Of a stretch of DNA of 64,000 nt, positions 41,746-50,785 are shown in pieces (positions within the stretch are counted from its first letter, which is position 1; each line of letters begins with the position of its first letter). Position numbers and translations under genes: made by a program. Source of the DNA: Streptomyces misionensis (lineage in GTDB: Bacteria > Actinomycetota > Actinomycetes > Streptomycetales > Streptomycetaceae). The DNA lies in assembly GCF_900104815.1 (NCBI RefSeq), contig NZ_FNTD01000004.1:7997001-8061000 (forward strand). The letters run 5' to 3'. The notes beneath the pieces are model-generated. The model was given only the letters and a program-made list of their open reading frames with translations, did not search any database and was not told where the DNA came from.

Positions 41746-42010
41746 CGCTCCCCCGATCGGCACGCGCACGTGCTCCTGGACGTGCGCCCGTCCATGCTGG
41801 CACGAACCAGCCGCAGGCGACACAGCGGCCGTTGACGATCCGTCAGGTGATTTCGTGCTGTCGCACCGTCGGCCCCGAGCGGTCCTTTCCGGGGCCGCCG
41901 AGGTCGACGACGCGTTGCCGCCCCGTGGCCGATGTCCAGCCCGGGGCAGCGGGCGGGTCACCTCGGCGACGGGGTCGGAGGGGTGCCCCGGGTATGGGTG
42001 ATCGTCCCGC

Positions 42011-43273
42011 TCACTGCCGCTCTTCACGGTCGGCGCGGGGCACGTGGACGGCCAGGACGGCGGTGTCGTCGTCCACCCCGGTGCCGAGCGTGTCGATGAG
42101 GCCACGGACAGCTGTGATGATGTCCTGGGCCGTGGTGGGGGCGAGGGCCCGGACGAAGTCGAGGAGGGCTTCGTCGCCGTAGCGTTCGCCGCGGACGGCG
42201 GTGTGGGCCTCGGTGAGGCCGTCGGTGTGCAGGAGCAGGGTGTCGCCGGCTTCGAGACGGAAGGTGATGGTGGCGATGTCGGCGTCGGGCAGGACGCCGA
42301 TGAGCTGGCCGCCGGGGGTGGGCAGGCAGTCGGCGGTGCCGTCCGCGCGCAGCAGGAGGGCCGGGGGGTGGCCGCCGCTGGCGAGGGTGATACGGAAGCC
42401 GCCCTGGTCGCCGTCGGGGGTGAGCAGGCCGAAGATGACGGTGCAGAACCGGGGATCGGTGCCGTTGTACTCGTGGTTGAGGACGGTGTTGAGGTTGCTG
42501 AGGACCGCGGCCGGGTCGGGGTCGTAGACGGCGGCGGCACGCAGGGTGTAGCGGGCCAGGGAGGTGACGGCCGCCGCCTCGGCGCCCTTGCCGCACACGT
42601 CTCCGAGGAACAGTCCCCAGGACCCGGCTGCGAGGGGGAAGAGGTCGTAGAAGTCGCCGCCGACCTCGTCGACCGAGGCGATGTGGTAGTGCGCGGCCAC
42701 GTCCAGGCCGGGCACGTTCTCCAGTGCAGGCGGCAGCAGCGTTCTCTGAAGAGTGGTGGCCAGTTGCTGGAGGCGTTCGCGTTCGCCCTCGGCCTCCTGC
42801 CGGGTACGCAGCAGCTCCTGCTCGTAGGCGCGGCGGTCGCGGGCGTCGAAGACGGTGGTACGGATCAGCAGCGGCTGCCCGTCGCTGCCGGTCTTGACGG
42901 TGGAGGTCACCAGGACCGGCAGTCGGCTGCCGTCGGCGGCTCTCAGCTCCAGCGCGATGCCGCTGATCTCGCCCTGCATGCGCAGGAGCGGCGCGAAGTG
43001 CGTCTCGTGATAAAGCCGCCCACCGACGGTGAGGAGGTCGGAGAACTTCCTTCGGCCGACCAGCTCCGCGCGCTTGTAGCCCAGCCAGTTCAGCAGAGTG
43101 GTGTTGACCTTGGCGATCTGCCCGTCCAGCAGGGTGGAGAGGTATCCGCACGGGGCGTTCTCGTACAGGTCCTCAACGCTGTCTTCCAGCAGGGCGGAGA
43201 AAGTCTGGTCGTCGTCCGGGGGCTCCTCGGGGTCGGGGCCCGAGTTCTGGTCGCCGTCGCTCCGGCACATCAT
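42011..43273 (-). CDS. RsbP-like PAS-PP2C serine phosphatase
   Basis: The 420-residue protein has a PAS domain (about 30-150; Asn-Thr-Thr-Leu-Leu-Asn-Trp-Leu-Gly-Tyr), a short coiled coil (about 150-180; Arg-Gln-Glu-Ala-Glu-Gly-Glu-Arg) and a SpoIIE/PP2C phosphatase domain (about 185-415) with Val-Gly-Gly-Asp-Phe-Tyr-Asp, Gly-Asp-Val-Cys-Gly-Lys-Gly and Asp-Asp-Asp-Thr-Ala-Val. This is the layout of B. subtilis RsbP, which dephosphorylates an anti-anti-sigma factor in energy stress. Its ATG overlaps the stop of the RsbQ-like gene (ATGA), as in the rsbQ-rsbP operon. No anti-sigma partner is in the window. Confidence 0.9.
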   Translation of the reverse strand: MMCRSDGDQNSGPDPEEPPDDDQTFSALLEDSVEDLYENAPCGYLSTLLDGQIAKVNTTLLNWLGYKRAELVGRRKFSDLLTVGGRLYHETHFAPLLRMQGEISGIALELRAADGSRLPVLVTSTVKTGSDGQPLLIRTTVFDARDRRAYEQELLRTRQEAEGERERLQQLATTLQRTLLPPALENVPGLDVAAHYHIASVDEVGGDFYDLFPLAAGSWGLFLGDVCGKGAEAAAVTSLARYTLRAAAVYDPDPAAVLSNLNTVLNHEYNGTDPRFCTVIFGLLTPDGDQGGFRITLASGGHPPALLLRADGTADCLPTPGGQLIGVLPDADIATITFRLEAGDTLLLHTDGLTEAHTAVRGERYGDEALLDFVRALAPTTAQDIITAVRGLIDTLGTGVDDDTAVLAVHVPRADREERQ

Positions 43274-44079
43274 CGCAGTGTCCTGGCGAACGCGGCGATC
43301 GCCTGGGCGGTCTCCTCGGGGGCGCTGAGCTGGGGACAGTGCCCGGTGGCGTTCAGGGTGATGAGCCGGCTGCCCTTGATCTGCCCATGGACGAAGGCGC
43401 CGACCTCCGGTGGGGCTATGGCGTCGGTGGAGCACTGGGCGACGAGGGTGGGCACCGCGACCCGCGCCAGGTCGGTGCGGTTGTCGGACAGGAACGTCAC
43501 ACGGGCGAAGACCCTGGCGATCTCCGGGTCGGTGGCGCAGAAGCTGTTGGTCAGCTCCTGCCCCAGTTCCGGGCGCTCGGGGTTCCCCATGATGACCGGT
43601 GCCATCACCCCCGACCAGCCCAGATAGTTTGCGTCCAAGGACTGCAGCAGCTCCTCGATGTCCTCGGCACTGAACCCGCCGCGATACCCGGTCGCGGGAT
43701 CGTCGACGAAGCAGGGGGAGGGGGCGAGCAGCACCAGCCCCGCGAAGTATTCAGGGTGTCGCGCCGCGGCCAGTACGCCGATCATCGCGCTGACCGAGTG
43801 GCCCACGAACGTCACCGGACCGAGGTCCAGCTCCCGGCAGATCTCCAGCACGTCGTCCACGTAGCCGCCCATGCTGGAGTAGCGGTCCTCGCTCCACGCC
43901 GACAGGTCCGAGCGGCCTGCTCCCACATGGTCGAAGAGCACCACGGTGAACTCACGCTCCAGCGCCGGAACCACAAGACGCCACAGGTTCTGGTCGCATC
44001 CGAACCCGTGTGCCAGCATCACCACAGGCCCGCCCGGCCGCCCGGACACCCGCACATGGTTCCTGCTACGCACGTCCAT
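43270..44079 (-). CDS. RsbQ-like alpha/beta-hydrolase
   Basis: The 269-residue protein has the same length as B. subtilis RsbQ and shares its marks: His-Gly-Phe-Gly-Cys-Asp-Gln-Asn-Leu-Trp, Gly-His-Ser-Val-Ser-Ala with Ser95, Ser-Thr-Asp-Ala-Ile-Ala-Pro and Gly-His-Cys-Pro-Gln-Leu-Ser. The family binds a small hydrophobic ligand and activates its partner phosphatase RsbP; related proteins are the plant karrikin and strigolactone receptors. ATG at 44079 has GAGG 9 nt upstream. It is translationally coupled to the RsbP-like gene. Confidence 0.92.
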   Translation of the reverse strand: MDVRSRNHVRVSGRPGGPVVMLAHGFGCDQNLWRLVVPALEREFTVVLFDHVGAGRSDLSAWSEDRYSSMGGYVDDVLEICRELDLGPVTFVGHSVSAMIGVLAAARHPEYFAGLVLLAPSPCFVDDPATGYRGGFSAEDIEELLQSLDANYLGWSGVMAPVIMGNPERPELGQELTNSFCATDPEIARVFARVTFLSDNRTDLARVAVPTLVAQCSTDAIAPPEVGAFVHGQIKGSRLITLNATGHCPQLSAPEETAQAIAAFARTLR

Positions 44080-44267
44080 ACGACTCATCCTCGCAGACCC
44101 GGGGCCGGGAACCGGCGAGCGAGACGTGATGGCGCCTCCTCCCGCGGCACGGGGCTGCGGCGAGGGAGATGGTCTGCCGGATGCAGGCATGCCTGCGCGC
44201 AGCAGGGCCGGGCAGCGGGAAGGCACCCTCTGGACGGAGGCCACGCGGTGCCGCTCTCCAGCCTGGG

Positions 44268-44841
44268 TCATCGCTGTGCGAGCAGCGGGCCGCCGGCGGG
44301 CGAGGCCCCGGCGATCCGGGGGGCCTGGAGGACGGCGAAGTTGGTCAGCGGCGCGTTGCCCGCGCTCCGCTCCGCGAGTTCCAGGGCCCTGGCGCGCGCC
44401 CCGCCCTCCTCGGTCTGGTACTGCGAGAGGCCGGCGGCCTGTCCCTCGGCGGCGTCGAGGGCGCGGCCGGTGAGCATCATGTCCGCCATGCGGTGCGCGC
44501 CGATCAGCCGGGGAATCCGGACCGCCGCCGATCACCGCGTCCTTGAGGGTGGCCACCACGGGGACGTGCCCGCCCTCGATGGTGTCGAAGACGCGGTGCC
44601 ACATGAGCGAGTGCTCCAGCGGCTCCTCGGTGCGGCGCTCGGTCAGCTCGCCGAGGTCGAGCCCGGCCGAGAAGTGATCACCCTCGGCGTCCAGGACGAC
44701 GGCGCGGACGTCCGCGCCCGGCTTCCGGAAGAACTCCTCCAGGCCCAGCACCGTGGCGTCGTCGAGGGCGTTGCGCTCGGCCGGGCGACGGAGCGTCGGA
44801 ACCGCCACTCCGTCCACCCGGTCGATGGAAAGCGAACTCAA
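44268..44841 (-). pseudogene. Enoyl-CoA hydratase/crotonase-family gene with internal deletions and frameshift
   Basis: The 5' half is a normal crotonase (Asp-Arg-Val-Asp-Gly-Val-Ala, Arg-Asn-Ala-Leu-Asp-Asp, Phe-Ser-Ala-Gly-Leu-Asp-Leu) up to Asp-Ala-Val-Ile-Gly-Gly-Gly. A shift at GGCGGCGGT then leads to Pro-Arg-Leu-Ile-Gly-Ala-His-Arg-Met-Ala-Asp-Met-Met-Leu, which is about 35 residues later in relatives, so the second oxyanion-hole region is lost. The 3' end also skips from Gly-Pro-Leu-Leu to Ala-Gln-Arg and stops early. Start: TTG with GAGG upstream. It is not functional. Confidence 0.75.
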
Positions 44842-44904
44842 GGGAAGGTTCCTCAACCATCGGATCTCCGGGTTACGTCAGCTGAGTTGTCATACGCTGA
44901 GGTG

Positions 44905-45609
44905 ATGAGCGAACGCGTAGTGCCCGAGCCCCAGCGGCGCCGTCGGCGGCCGACCAAGCAGGGGGTGGTGCTCTCCCGCGAACTGATCGTCGACACGGCG
45001 CTGCGGCTGGTCGGGCAGCACGGTGCGCAGGCGCTCACCGTCCGCCGGCTAGGCACCGCGCTGGGTGCCGACCCCAGCGCGGTCTACCGCTACTTCCACA
45101 GCACCGACGATCTGCTGCTCGCCATCGCCGAGGAACTGATCGCCCGCGCCCAGGACGGCTGGCAGGCCACCGGGGACTGGCGGGCCGACCTGCGGGAGAT
45201 CGGCCTGCGGATCTACGCCGGCTACCGGGCCCACCCGCAGGCCGCGCTGCTCGCCGCCCACCGCACCACCGGGCGCACCCACGAGATCGCCGCCGTCGAG
45301 GCGATCCTCGGCATCTTGCGCACCGCGGGGTTCCCCGACCCGGAGGCGGTGCGCATCTACCACGCGTTCGTCGACCAGAGCCTTGGATTCGCGGTGCTGG
45401 ACGCCGCCTCGCTCGCCCTGCCGGCCGCGGCGCAGTCGGCGGACCAGCGGGTCTGGCACGCCTCCTACGCCAGGCTCGACGCCGGGGCCCACCCGCACAT
45501 CGCCGCCACCGGGCACCTGCTCGCCGCCGAGATGGGGCGCAGCGGCTACCGGTTCGCGCTGGACCTGCTGCTGGACGCCGCCGAGGCCCGGCTGGCGGCG
45601 GCGCGCTGA
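44905..45609 (+). CDS. TetR-family transcriptional regulator
   Basis: The 234-residue protein has a basic N-terminal tail, then a TetR helix-turn-helix: Ile-Val-Asp-Thr-Ala-Leu-Arg-Leu-Val, Leu-Thr-Val-Arg-Arg-Leu-Gly-Thr-Ala-Leu-Gly-Ala-Asp-Pro-Ser-Ala-Val-Tyr-Arg-Tyr-Phe. The rest is an all-helical ligand domain of the TetR_C (tetracycline-repressor-like) type. It is divergent from the decayed crotonase gene and converges on an amidohydrolase gene. A TCAGCTGA palindrome lies about 20 bp upstream. GAGG is very close to the ATG, so start use may be weak. Confidence 0.88.
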   Translation: MSERVVPEPQRRRRRPTKQGVVLSRELIVDTALRLVGQHGAQALTVRRLGTALGADPSAVYRYFHSTDDLLLAIAEELIARAQDGWQATGDWRADLREIGLRIYAGYRAHPQAALLAAHRTTGRTHEIAAVEAILGILRTAGFPDPEAVRIYHAFVDQSLGFAVLDAASLALPAAAQSADQRVWHASYARLDAGAHPHIAATGHLLAAEMGRSGYRFALDLLLDAAEARLAAAR

Positions 45610-45625
45610 GCGGTGCGCGCCGCCG
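45596..45625. terminator. Bidirectional hairpin between TetR and amidohydrolase genes
   Basis: A perfect 11-bp stem (CGGCGGCGCGC / GCGCGCCGCCG) with an 8-nt loop overlaps the TetR stop codon, 24 bp from the convergent amidohydrolase end. Confidence 0.7.
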
Positions 45626-45648
45626 ACGGCCCGGGGCCGTGGGTGGGA

Positions 45649-47286
45649 TCAGTCGGCGGCGTGGACCAGTTCGCCGCCGACGTACGTCCGCAGCACCCGG
45701 GCAGCGGCGATCTCCTCGGGCGGGCCGGTGAGGATGTCGCGGTCGAGGACGACCAGGTCGGCCAACTGCCCAGGGGCGAGCACGCCGGCGTCGTCGTGGC
45801 CGTTCACGAACGCCGACCCGGCCGTGTAGACGGCGATCGCGGAGGCGAGGTCGAGCCGCTGCTCGGGCAGCAGGACCCGGTCGTCGTCGGCGTCGGGCAG
45901 GCGCCGGTTGACGGCCACGTGCAGGCCGGCCAGTGGGTCCGGGCTGCTCACCGGCCAGTCGCTGCCCGCCGCCAGCGTGGCGCCCGCCCGCTGGAGCGCG
46001 CCGAACGGGTACTGCCAGGCGGCGCGCTCCGGACCGAGGAACGGGATGGTCAGCTCGTCCATCTGCGGCTCGTGGGCCGCCCACAGCGGCTGGATGTTCG
46101 CGACGGCGCCGAGCCGGGCGAAGCGCGGCACGTCGTCCGGGTGGACCACCTGGAGGTGCGCGAGGTGGTGGCGGGTGTCGCGCCACCCGTTGACGGCGCG
46201 GGCGGCCTCGACCGCGTCCAGCGCCTCGCGCACCGCCCGGTCGCCGAGCGCGTGGAAGTGCACCTGGAAGCCCAGCGCGTCGAGTTCGGTGACGTGGCTG
46301 CGCAGGGCGACCGGATCGACGAAGCTGAGGCCGGAGTTGGTGGTGGCGCAGCCGCAGCTGTCGAGGTAGGGGCTGGTCATGGCGGCGGTGAAGTTCTCCG
46401 CGATGCCGTCCTGCATGATCTTCACCGAGCCGGCCCGGAACCTGCCGTGCGTCAACTCCGCGCGCCGCTGGACGAGTTCGGGGATCTGTTCGGCTCCCCG
46501 GTCGCGCTCCCACCAGAGCGCGCCGGTCACCCGGGCGGTCAGCGCGCCGGAGCGGGCGGCGGCCAGGTACGCGTCGGAGGGGTCGGGCATGCCGTTGAAC
46601 TCGCCGAGCAGGGCGTCCTGCCAGCCGGTGATGCCGAGCGAGTGCAGCAGCCGCTGTGCGCGCAGCAGCCCGTCGAGGCGGTCGGCGGCGGTGACGGGCG
46701 GGATCAGCCGGGCGACCAGGGCGGTGGCGCCTTCCTGGAGCATGCCGCTGGGGGTGCCGTCCGGCTCCCGTTCGATCCGCCCGTCGGCCGGGTCGGGGGT
46801 GGCGCGGTCGAGGCCCGCGAGCTCCAGGGCCCGGGTGTTGACCCACGCGCCGTGGTGGTCGCGGTTGGCGAGGTAGACCGGCCGGTCGGGGACGGCGGTG
46901 TCGAGCAGTTGCCGGGTCGGCAGGCCGCCGTCGAAGCTCTCCATCGACCAGCCGCTGCCGGTGATCCACTCCTGGTCGGGGTGGGCCTCGGCGTAGGCGC
47001 GGATCCGCGCCAGGCAGTCGGCGGCGCCGACGGTGCCGGTGAGGTCGCAGGCGGCCAGCTCGGTGCCGCCGCCCACGGCGTGGATGTGCGCGTCCTGGAA
47101 ACCGGGCAGCAGCAGCTTTCCGTCGAGGTCGACGACCTCGGTTCCCGGCCCGATCAGTTCGCGGACCTCGTCGTGGCCGACGGCGGTGATCCGACCGCCG
47201 GTCACGGCGAGGGAGCTCCCGCGGGTGCGGGCGGCGTCGCCGGTGTGTACGGGGCCTCGGGTGAAGACCAGATCGGCCTTGGTCAT
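45649..47286 (-). CDS. YtcJ-like amidohydrolase (N-substituted formamide deformylase type)
   Basis: The 545-residue metal-dependent hydrolase has the HxH motif in Asp-Ala-His-Ile-His-Ala near 68, a conserved Lys in Ser-Val-Lys-Ile-Met-Gln-Asp-Gly near 300, His-Phe-His-Ala-Leu-Gly-Asp and His-Leu-Ala-His-Leu-Gln further on, and Gly-Ser-Asp-Trp-Pro near 450. This is the amidohydrolase-3 pattern. GGAG lies 9 nt before the ATG. The APC permease gene 50 bp upstream on the same strand probably supplies its substrate. The true substrate is unknown. Confidence 0.88.
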   Translation of the reverse strand: MTKADLVFTRGPVHTGDAARTRGSSLAVTGGRITAVGHDEVRELIGPGTEVVDLDGKLLLPGFQDAHIHAVGGGTELAACDLTGTVGAADCLARIRAYAEAHPDQEWITGSGWSMESFDGGLPTRQLLDTAVPDRPVYLANRDHHGAWVNTRALELAGLDRATPDPADGRIEREPDGTPSGMLQEGATALVARLIPPVTAADRLDGLLRAQRLLHSLGITGWQDALLGEFNGMPDPSDAYLAAARSGALTARVTGALWWERDRGAEQIPELVQRRAELTHGRFRAGSVKIMQDGIAENFTAAMTSPYLDSCGCATTNSGLSFVDPVALRSHVTELDALGFQVHFHALGDRAVREALDAVEAARAVNGWRDTRHHLAHLQVVHPDDVPRFARLGAVANIQPLWAAHEPQMDELTIPFLGPERAAWQYPFGALQRAGATLAAGSDWPVSSPDPLAGLHVAVNRRLPDADDDRVLLPEQRLDLASAIAVYTAGSAFVNGHDDAGVLAPGQLADLVVLDRDILTGPPEEIAAARVLRTYVGGELVHAAD

Positions 47287-47336
47287 GGGTGGTGCTCCGT
47301 TCTCGGGTGGTACGGGGTGGTGCGAGGTGCCCGCGA

Positions 47337-48821
47337 CTAGCGGATGGCGCCGAGGAAGTACGGTGAGCGGCGTCGCCAGCGGGCCCAGGCCGCCGCCGGC
47401 AGACCGCTGACGATCATCAGGATCACCACGGAGAGTTCGAACCAGCCGTTGTCGGCGGCGAGTTCGAAGTGGTCGGCGGAGTCGTAGAAGGTCCAGGCGA
47501 GGTAGCCGCCGACGGCGAGCAGCGCCGCGGCGCCGCACAGCGGACCGACCACCGCGCGCAGGCCCTCCAGCGGGCTGGTGCGCAGCAGGTGGCGGAAGCG
47601 GACGGCGGCGGCGACGGCGGTGAGTGCGTAGTACAGCGCGACGATGATGCCGATCGCGTTGACGGCGGCGGAGATGAGGTCGTTGACGGTCGGGATGGCG
47701 ACCGCGCACAGCGCCAGGGCGACCGCGGCGCCGGTGATCAGCAGGGTGCCCGCGGCGGGCGTGCGGTGGCGGGGGTGCAGGCGGGTCCAGACCGGGCCGA
47801 GCACGCCGTCGCGGCCCATCGCGTACAGTCCGCGGGCGGTCGGGATCACTGAGGACTGGAGCGAGGCCACCGCGGAGAACATCAGCGCGATCAGCGGCAG
47901 CGCGGCCAGCGGCTGCGAGGCCAACCGGGTCCCGAAGTAGGTCAGCCCGTGCGCGCCGTTGCCCGCCAACTCGTCCAGCGGCAGAACCCGTTGGAAGGCG
48001 GTGCCGGCGAGCAGGAACAGCAGCAGCATCACCACCAGGGCGACCGTCCCGGCCCGGGAGGCGTCGCGCGGGCGGCGGACCTCCTCGCCGACGCTGAACA
48101 CCGACTCGAAGCCCCAGTAGCAGAACACCGCGAGCACCATGCCCTGGGCCAGCGCCTCCAGGGACGGGATCGCGAAGGGGTCGTACCACTGGAGCGAGAA
48201 CGGCTGGCCGCCGGCGAACAGTCCGTACCCGCAGAAGCCCAGCAGCACGGCGTACTCGAAGACCAGCAGCGCCTTCTGGAGCCGTGCGGCCAGGTCGAGC
48301 CCGCGCACCGCGACCAGCGCGGCGCCGACCAGGACGGCCAGACCGATCAAGGTGCACTGGACGGTCGAGTCGGCGTCCAGCCGCAGGCCGGCGACGCTGC
48401 GCAGGTGCACCAGGTCGAGGAGTTGGACGATCGACGAGCCGGTGACGGTCGTGGTGTACGCCATGAACACCACCGTGCCGACGGTGTTCACCCAGCCGGT
48501 GAGGAAGCCGAGCCAGGGGTTGAGCGTGCGGCCCACCCAGCGGTAGCTGCTGCCGGCGTCCGGTTCGGCGGTGTTCAGCCGGCCGTAGCCGCCGGCGATG
48601 GCGAGCACCGGCAGGAACGCCAGCAGCATGATCGCGGGCAGGTGCAGCCCGACGACGCCGGCCATCAGACCCAGGCCGATCCCGATGCTGCTGGTCGCGG
48701 CGGTACTGGAGGCGGCGATCGCCACGCCGTCGAGGAGGCCGAGTGACCGGTGCATGGAGTGCTGGGAGCCGCTCGCACCGGTTCTCGGACCGCTGCCCAT
48801 GGCCTTCTCCGTCGATGCCAA
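47337..48821 (-). CDS. APC-superfamily amino acid/amine permease
   Basis: The 494-residue protein has about 12-13 membrane helices. Helix 1 includes Ser-Ile-Gly-Ile-Gly-Leu-Gly-Leu after a broken-helix Ala-Ala-Ser-Ser, and Phe-Cys-Tyr-Trp-Gly-Phe-Glu-Ser lies in helix 6, as in APC transporters. The start is a TTG at 48821 because AAGGCGGTGATCC, close to the full anti-Shine-Dalgarno complement, sits directly before it; an ATG 21 bp downstream is the alternative. It forms an operon with the amidohydrolase. Confidence 0.88.
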   Translation of the reverse strand: MASTEKAMGSGPRTGASGSQHSMHRSLGLLDGVAIAASSTAATSSIGIGLGLMAGVVGLHLPAIMLLAFLPVLAIAGGYGRLNTAEPDAGSSYRWVGRTLNPWLGFLTGWVNTVGTVVFMAYTTTVTGSSIVQLLDLVHLRSVAGLRLDADSTVQCTLIGLAVLVGAALVAVRGLDLAARLQKALLVFEYAVLLGFCGYGLFAGGQPFSLQWYDPFAIPSLEALAQGMVLAVFCYWGFESVFSVGEEVRRPRDASRAGTVALVVMLLLFLLAGTAFQRVLPLDELAGNGAHGLTYFGTRLASQPLAALPLIALMFSAVASLQSSVIPTARGLYAMGRDGVLGPVWTRLHPRHRTPAAGTLLITGAAVALALCAVAIPTVNDLISAAVNAIGIIVALYYALTAVAAAVRFRHLLRTSPLEGLRAVVGPLCGAAALLAVGGYLAWTFYDSADHFELAADNGWFELSVVILMIVSGLPAAAWARWRRRSPYFLGAIR

Positions 48822-49480
48822 GGGATCACCGCCTTGGGGGTGTTGGTGGGAAGTGCGAGCCATGAAACCGGGCGGGCCGAAACACGTCAATGCTGTTGTC
48901 ATAAGGGTGGGACGGCGAGCGCCCGGGGCCCGGGCCGCGGATTTCCGGGCGGTCGGGTAAGCCCCCGGGGCCCGACAGCCCGCATTCCCCTGGCATCGGC
49001 GATCCCGACGCCGCGTCGGATCCGCGGAGATCGAGGACCTCCTCCCGCCCGGCTCGCCGGCCTCCGGAACGGCCGGGGGATCCGCGGACTCCGCGGTCCA
49101 CGACCGGAAGCGGGTGCGAGCGGGGTGTCGACGGCGACCAGATCCGCCAGGTCCTCGCGGTGGCAGACGTCCGCGAACTGGGCGTGGTGGTGCGGCATCG
49201 CGTCCGGGTTCGCGCTCAGGTCGACACGGAGGCCACGACCGACGAACCGGCGCACCACGAACGCCGTCGCGTCACCCCCTCGCCGTACTTGGCCAGGTCC
49301 GGGGTGCCGCCGAGCCTCCCAGGCAGCGGAGAAACGAGCACCATCTGCAGCAGTTGGCAACGTTGAGCGCTGCGGATGTTCACGAGGAATGGTTCTGGCT
49401 CAGGTTCTGTGGTGCGGCCACGTTGAGTGAGCGGTTCATCTCGCGGTTGACCGATCCCGATGGCGAGAACGAACCCCGGT
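48822..49480. other. Gene-poor stretch with a possible old fragment
   Basis: It carries the permease promoter side. On the minus strand around 49120-49290 a frame reads Val-Asp-Leu-Ser-Ala-Asn-Pro-Asp-Ala-Met-Pro-His-His-His-Ala-Gln-Phe-Ala-Asp-Val, which looks like protein text but has no start, ribosome site or recognised family. Nothing else is supported. Confidence 0.4.
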
Positions 49481-50053
49481 TCAGTCCCCCGCCTCGGCTG
49501 CAGGCCTCTTGCTGAGGAACTGCTTCGCTGCCTTGACCGCTTCTCCGTTGAGTTCCTCGACGGAGACTCCCCAGCTCTCCTCCCAGCCGTCTAGGTTGTG
49601 CGCGCAGTGCACAAGGGGTTCCAGCTCTTCGGGGTAGCCGAGGTCATAGGCGATGTCTGTCCAGATGAGGTGAGTGCCGACGGCGGGATCGAGGGATCCG
49701 TCGGCGATCTGACCGGCGATCCAGTAGGCCATCGCCCACTTTGCGGCCCGGTGGTCCGCAGGCGGGTGGAAGAGCAGTCCCAGTTCCTCCAGTACTTGGT
49801 CGAAAAGCTCTGGCGCTTCGGGCTCCTCGCTCCGGAGGAGACCGGCCAGCATGGCCAGGGACGGGCTTTCGACCCCAGCCATCAGCGCGTCCAGACCAGC
49901 CTGAATGAGCCTGTCCGACCCGACATGCCTGCCAAATGCCCTCTCACGTGCAATGTGTCTGAACTGATCGAGAGCGTCGTCGCTGGTCATCAAGGTCTTC
50001 TCCGTCGGCATCAGGAAGGGGAAGGCTTGCACAGCCGCCACCATCAGTGCCAT
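49481..50053 (-). CDS. Conserved-looking hypothetical cytosolic protein
   Basis: I do not recognise the family. The 190-residue protein is acidic, mostly helical and has no signal or membrane helix. The C-terminal half is rich in Trp and acidic residues (Ile-Trp-Thr-Asp-Ile-Ala-Tyr-Asp-Leu-Gly-Tyr-Pro-Glu-Glu-Leu), a composition seen in immunity-type and barrier proteins. The start is convincing: AGGAGG lies 6 nt before the ATG at 50053. The neighbouring fragment on the other strand is decayed. A toxin-immunity role is only a possibility. Confidence 0.7.
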   Translation of the reverse strand: MALMVAAVQAFPFLMPTEKTLMTSDDALDQFRHIARERAFGRHVGSDRLIQAGLDALMAGVESPSLAMLAGLLRSEEPEAPELFDQVLEELGLLFHPPADHRAAKWAMAYWIAGQIADGSLDPAVGTHLIWTDIAYDLGYPEELEPLVHCAHNLDGWEESWGVSVEELNGEAVKAAKQFLSKRPAAEAGD

Positions 50054-50109
50054 CGAGTTCCTCCTGCTGACCATCAGGCTGACTGGCCGCAGCGGTGGGT
50101 CGGCACGGA

Positions 50110-50679
50110 GCGTGATGGGCGGACGGTCGTGGGCGCGATCCCGCGGGAAGTCAAGGACGGGTTCAGGTACGACGAGGTTCCTTGGCAGTGGCTCCCGCAC
50201 TTCTACGGCCCGGGCGAGGAGATCCCCGGGTTCCTCAGCACGCTCGGCTCCGACGATGCGGATGCCGCCGACAGGGCTTCGCGGCAGCTCTGGGCGAATC
50301 TTCACCACCAGGGCGGCACGACCGCAGTGGGAGCACTGGCGGTGCCGTTCCTGCTCCGGATCGCGGCGAGTGGGCACCGCGGACTCCGTGCCCGGTGGAC
50401 TGGACGCTCCAGGCCGCCCGTCAGGGGATCACGGACGACGCGCACCTTCTGCTTCCGCTTCTCTCCGGCACCGACGCTGCCCCAGACGAGCTCCGAGCCC
50501 TCCTCGCCGGCCCCGGCATCCGCCGGTACGACGATCTGCTCCAGCCGGTGCCATGGCTTACCTGGGTCGACACCACCGGCGTCGGGCTGCGCAGATGCAT
50601 CGACGAAATGCTCAGGACGGACACCCCCGGAGCGCTGCTTGATGATCCTCCGCTATGGAGTGGAGGACCATCAAGCTGA
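50110..50679 (+). pseudogene. Decayed HEAT-like hypothetical gene, frameshifted
   Basis: The first part reads Phe-Arg-Tyr-Asp-Glu-Val-Pro-Trp...His-Phe-Tyr-Gly-Pro-Gly-Glu-Glu-Ile-Pro-Gly, then Gly-Ala-Leu-Ala-Val-Pro-Phe-Leu-Leu-Arg-Ile-Ala. Near 50385 the sense passes to another frame (Val-Asp-Trp-Thr-Leu-Gln-Ala-Ala-Arg-Gln-Gly-Ile, then Leu-Leu-Leu-Pro-Leu-Leu-Ser-Gly-Thr), with middle sequence evidently missing. Such proteins look like HEAT-type repeat proteins common in streptomycetes. It has no sound start. Confidence 0.5.
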
Positions 50680-50785
50680 AGCATGCCGCGGTCAGCCCCC
50701 TTGGCGGGTGCTCAGACCCGTGCCCGCGTCGAGGCGAGGCGATATGAGTCGGTGCCAGTTCTCGTGCGCCCGGCGGTAGCCCGGA

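Noticed and set aside
48899..49360. A 150-codon minus-strand frame with some protein-like text
   Set aside because: No start signal, unusual composition at its end and no family; at most an old fragment.
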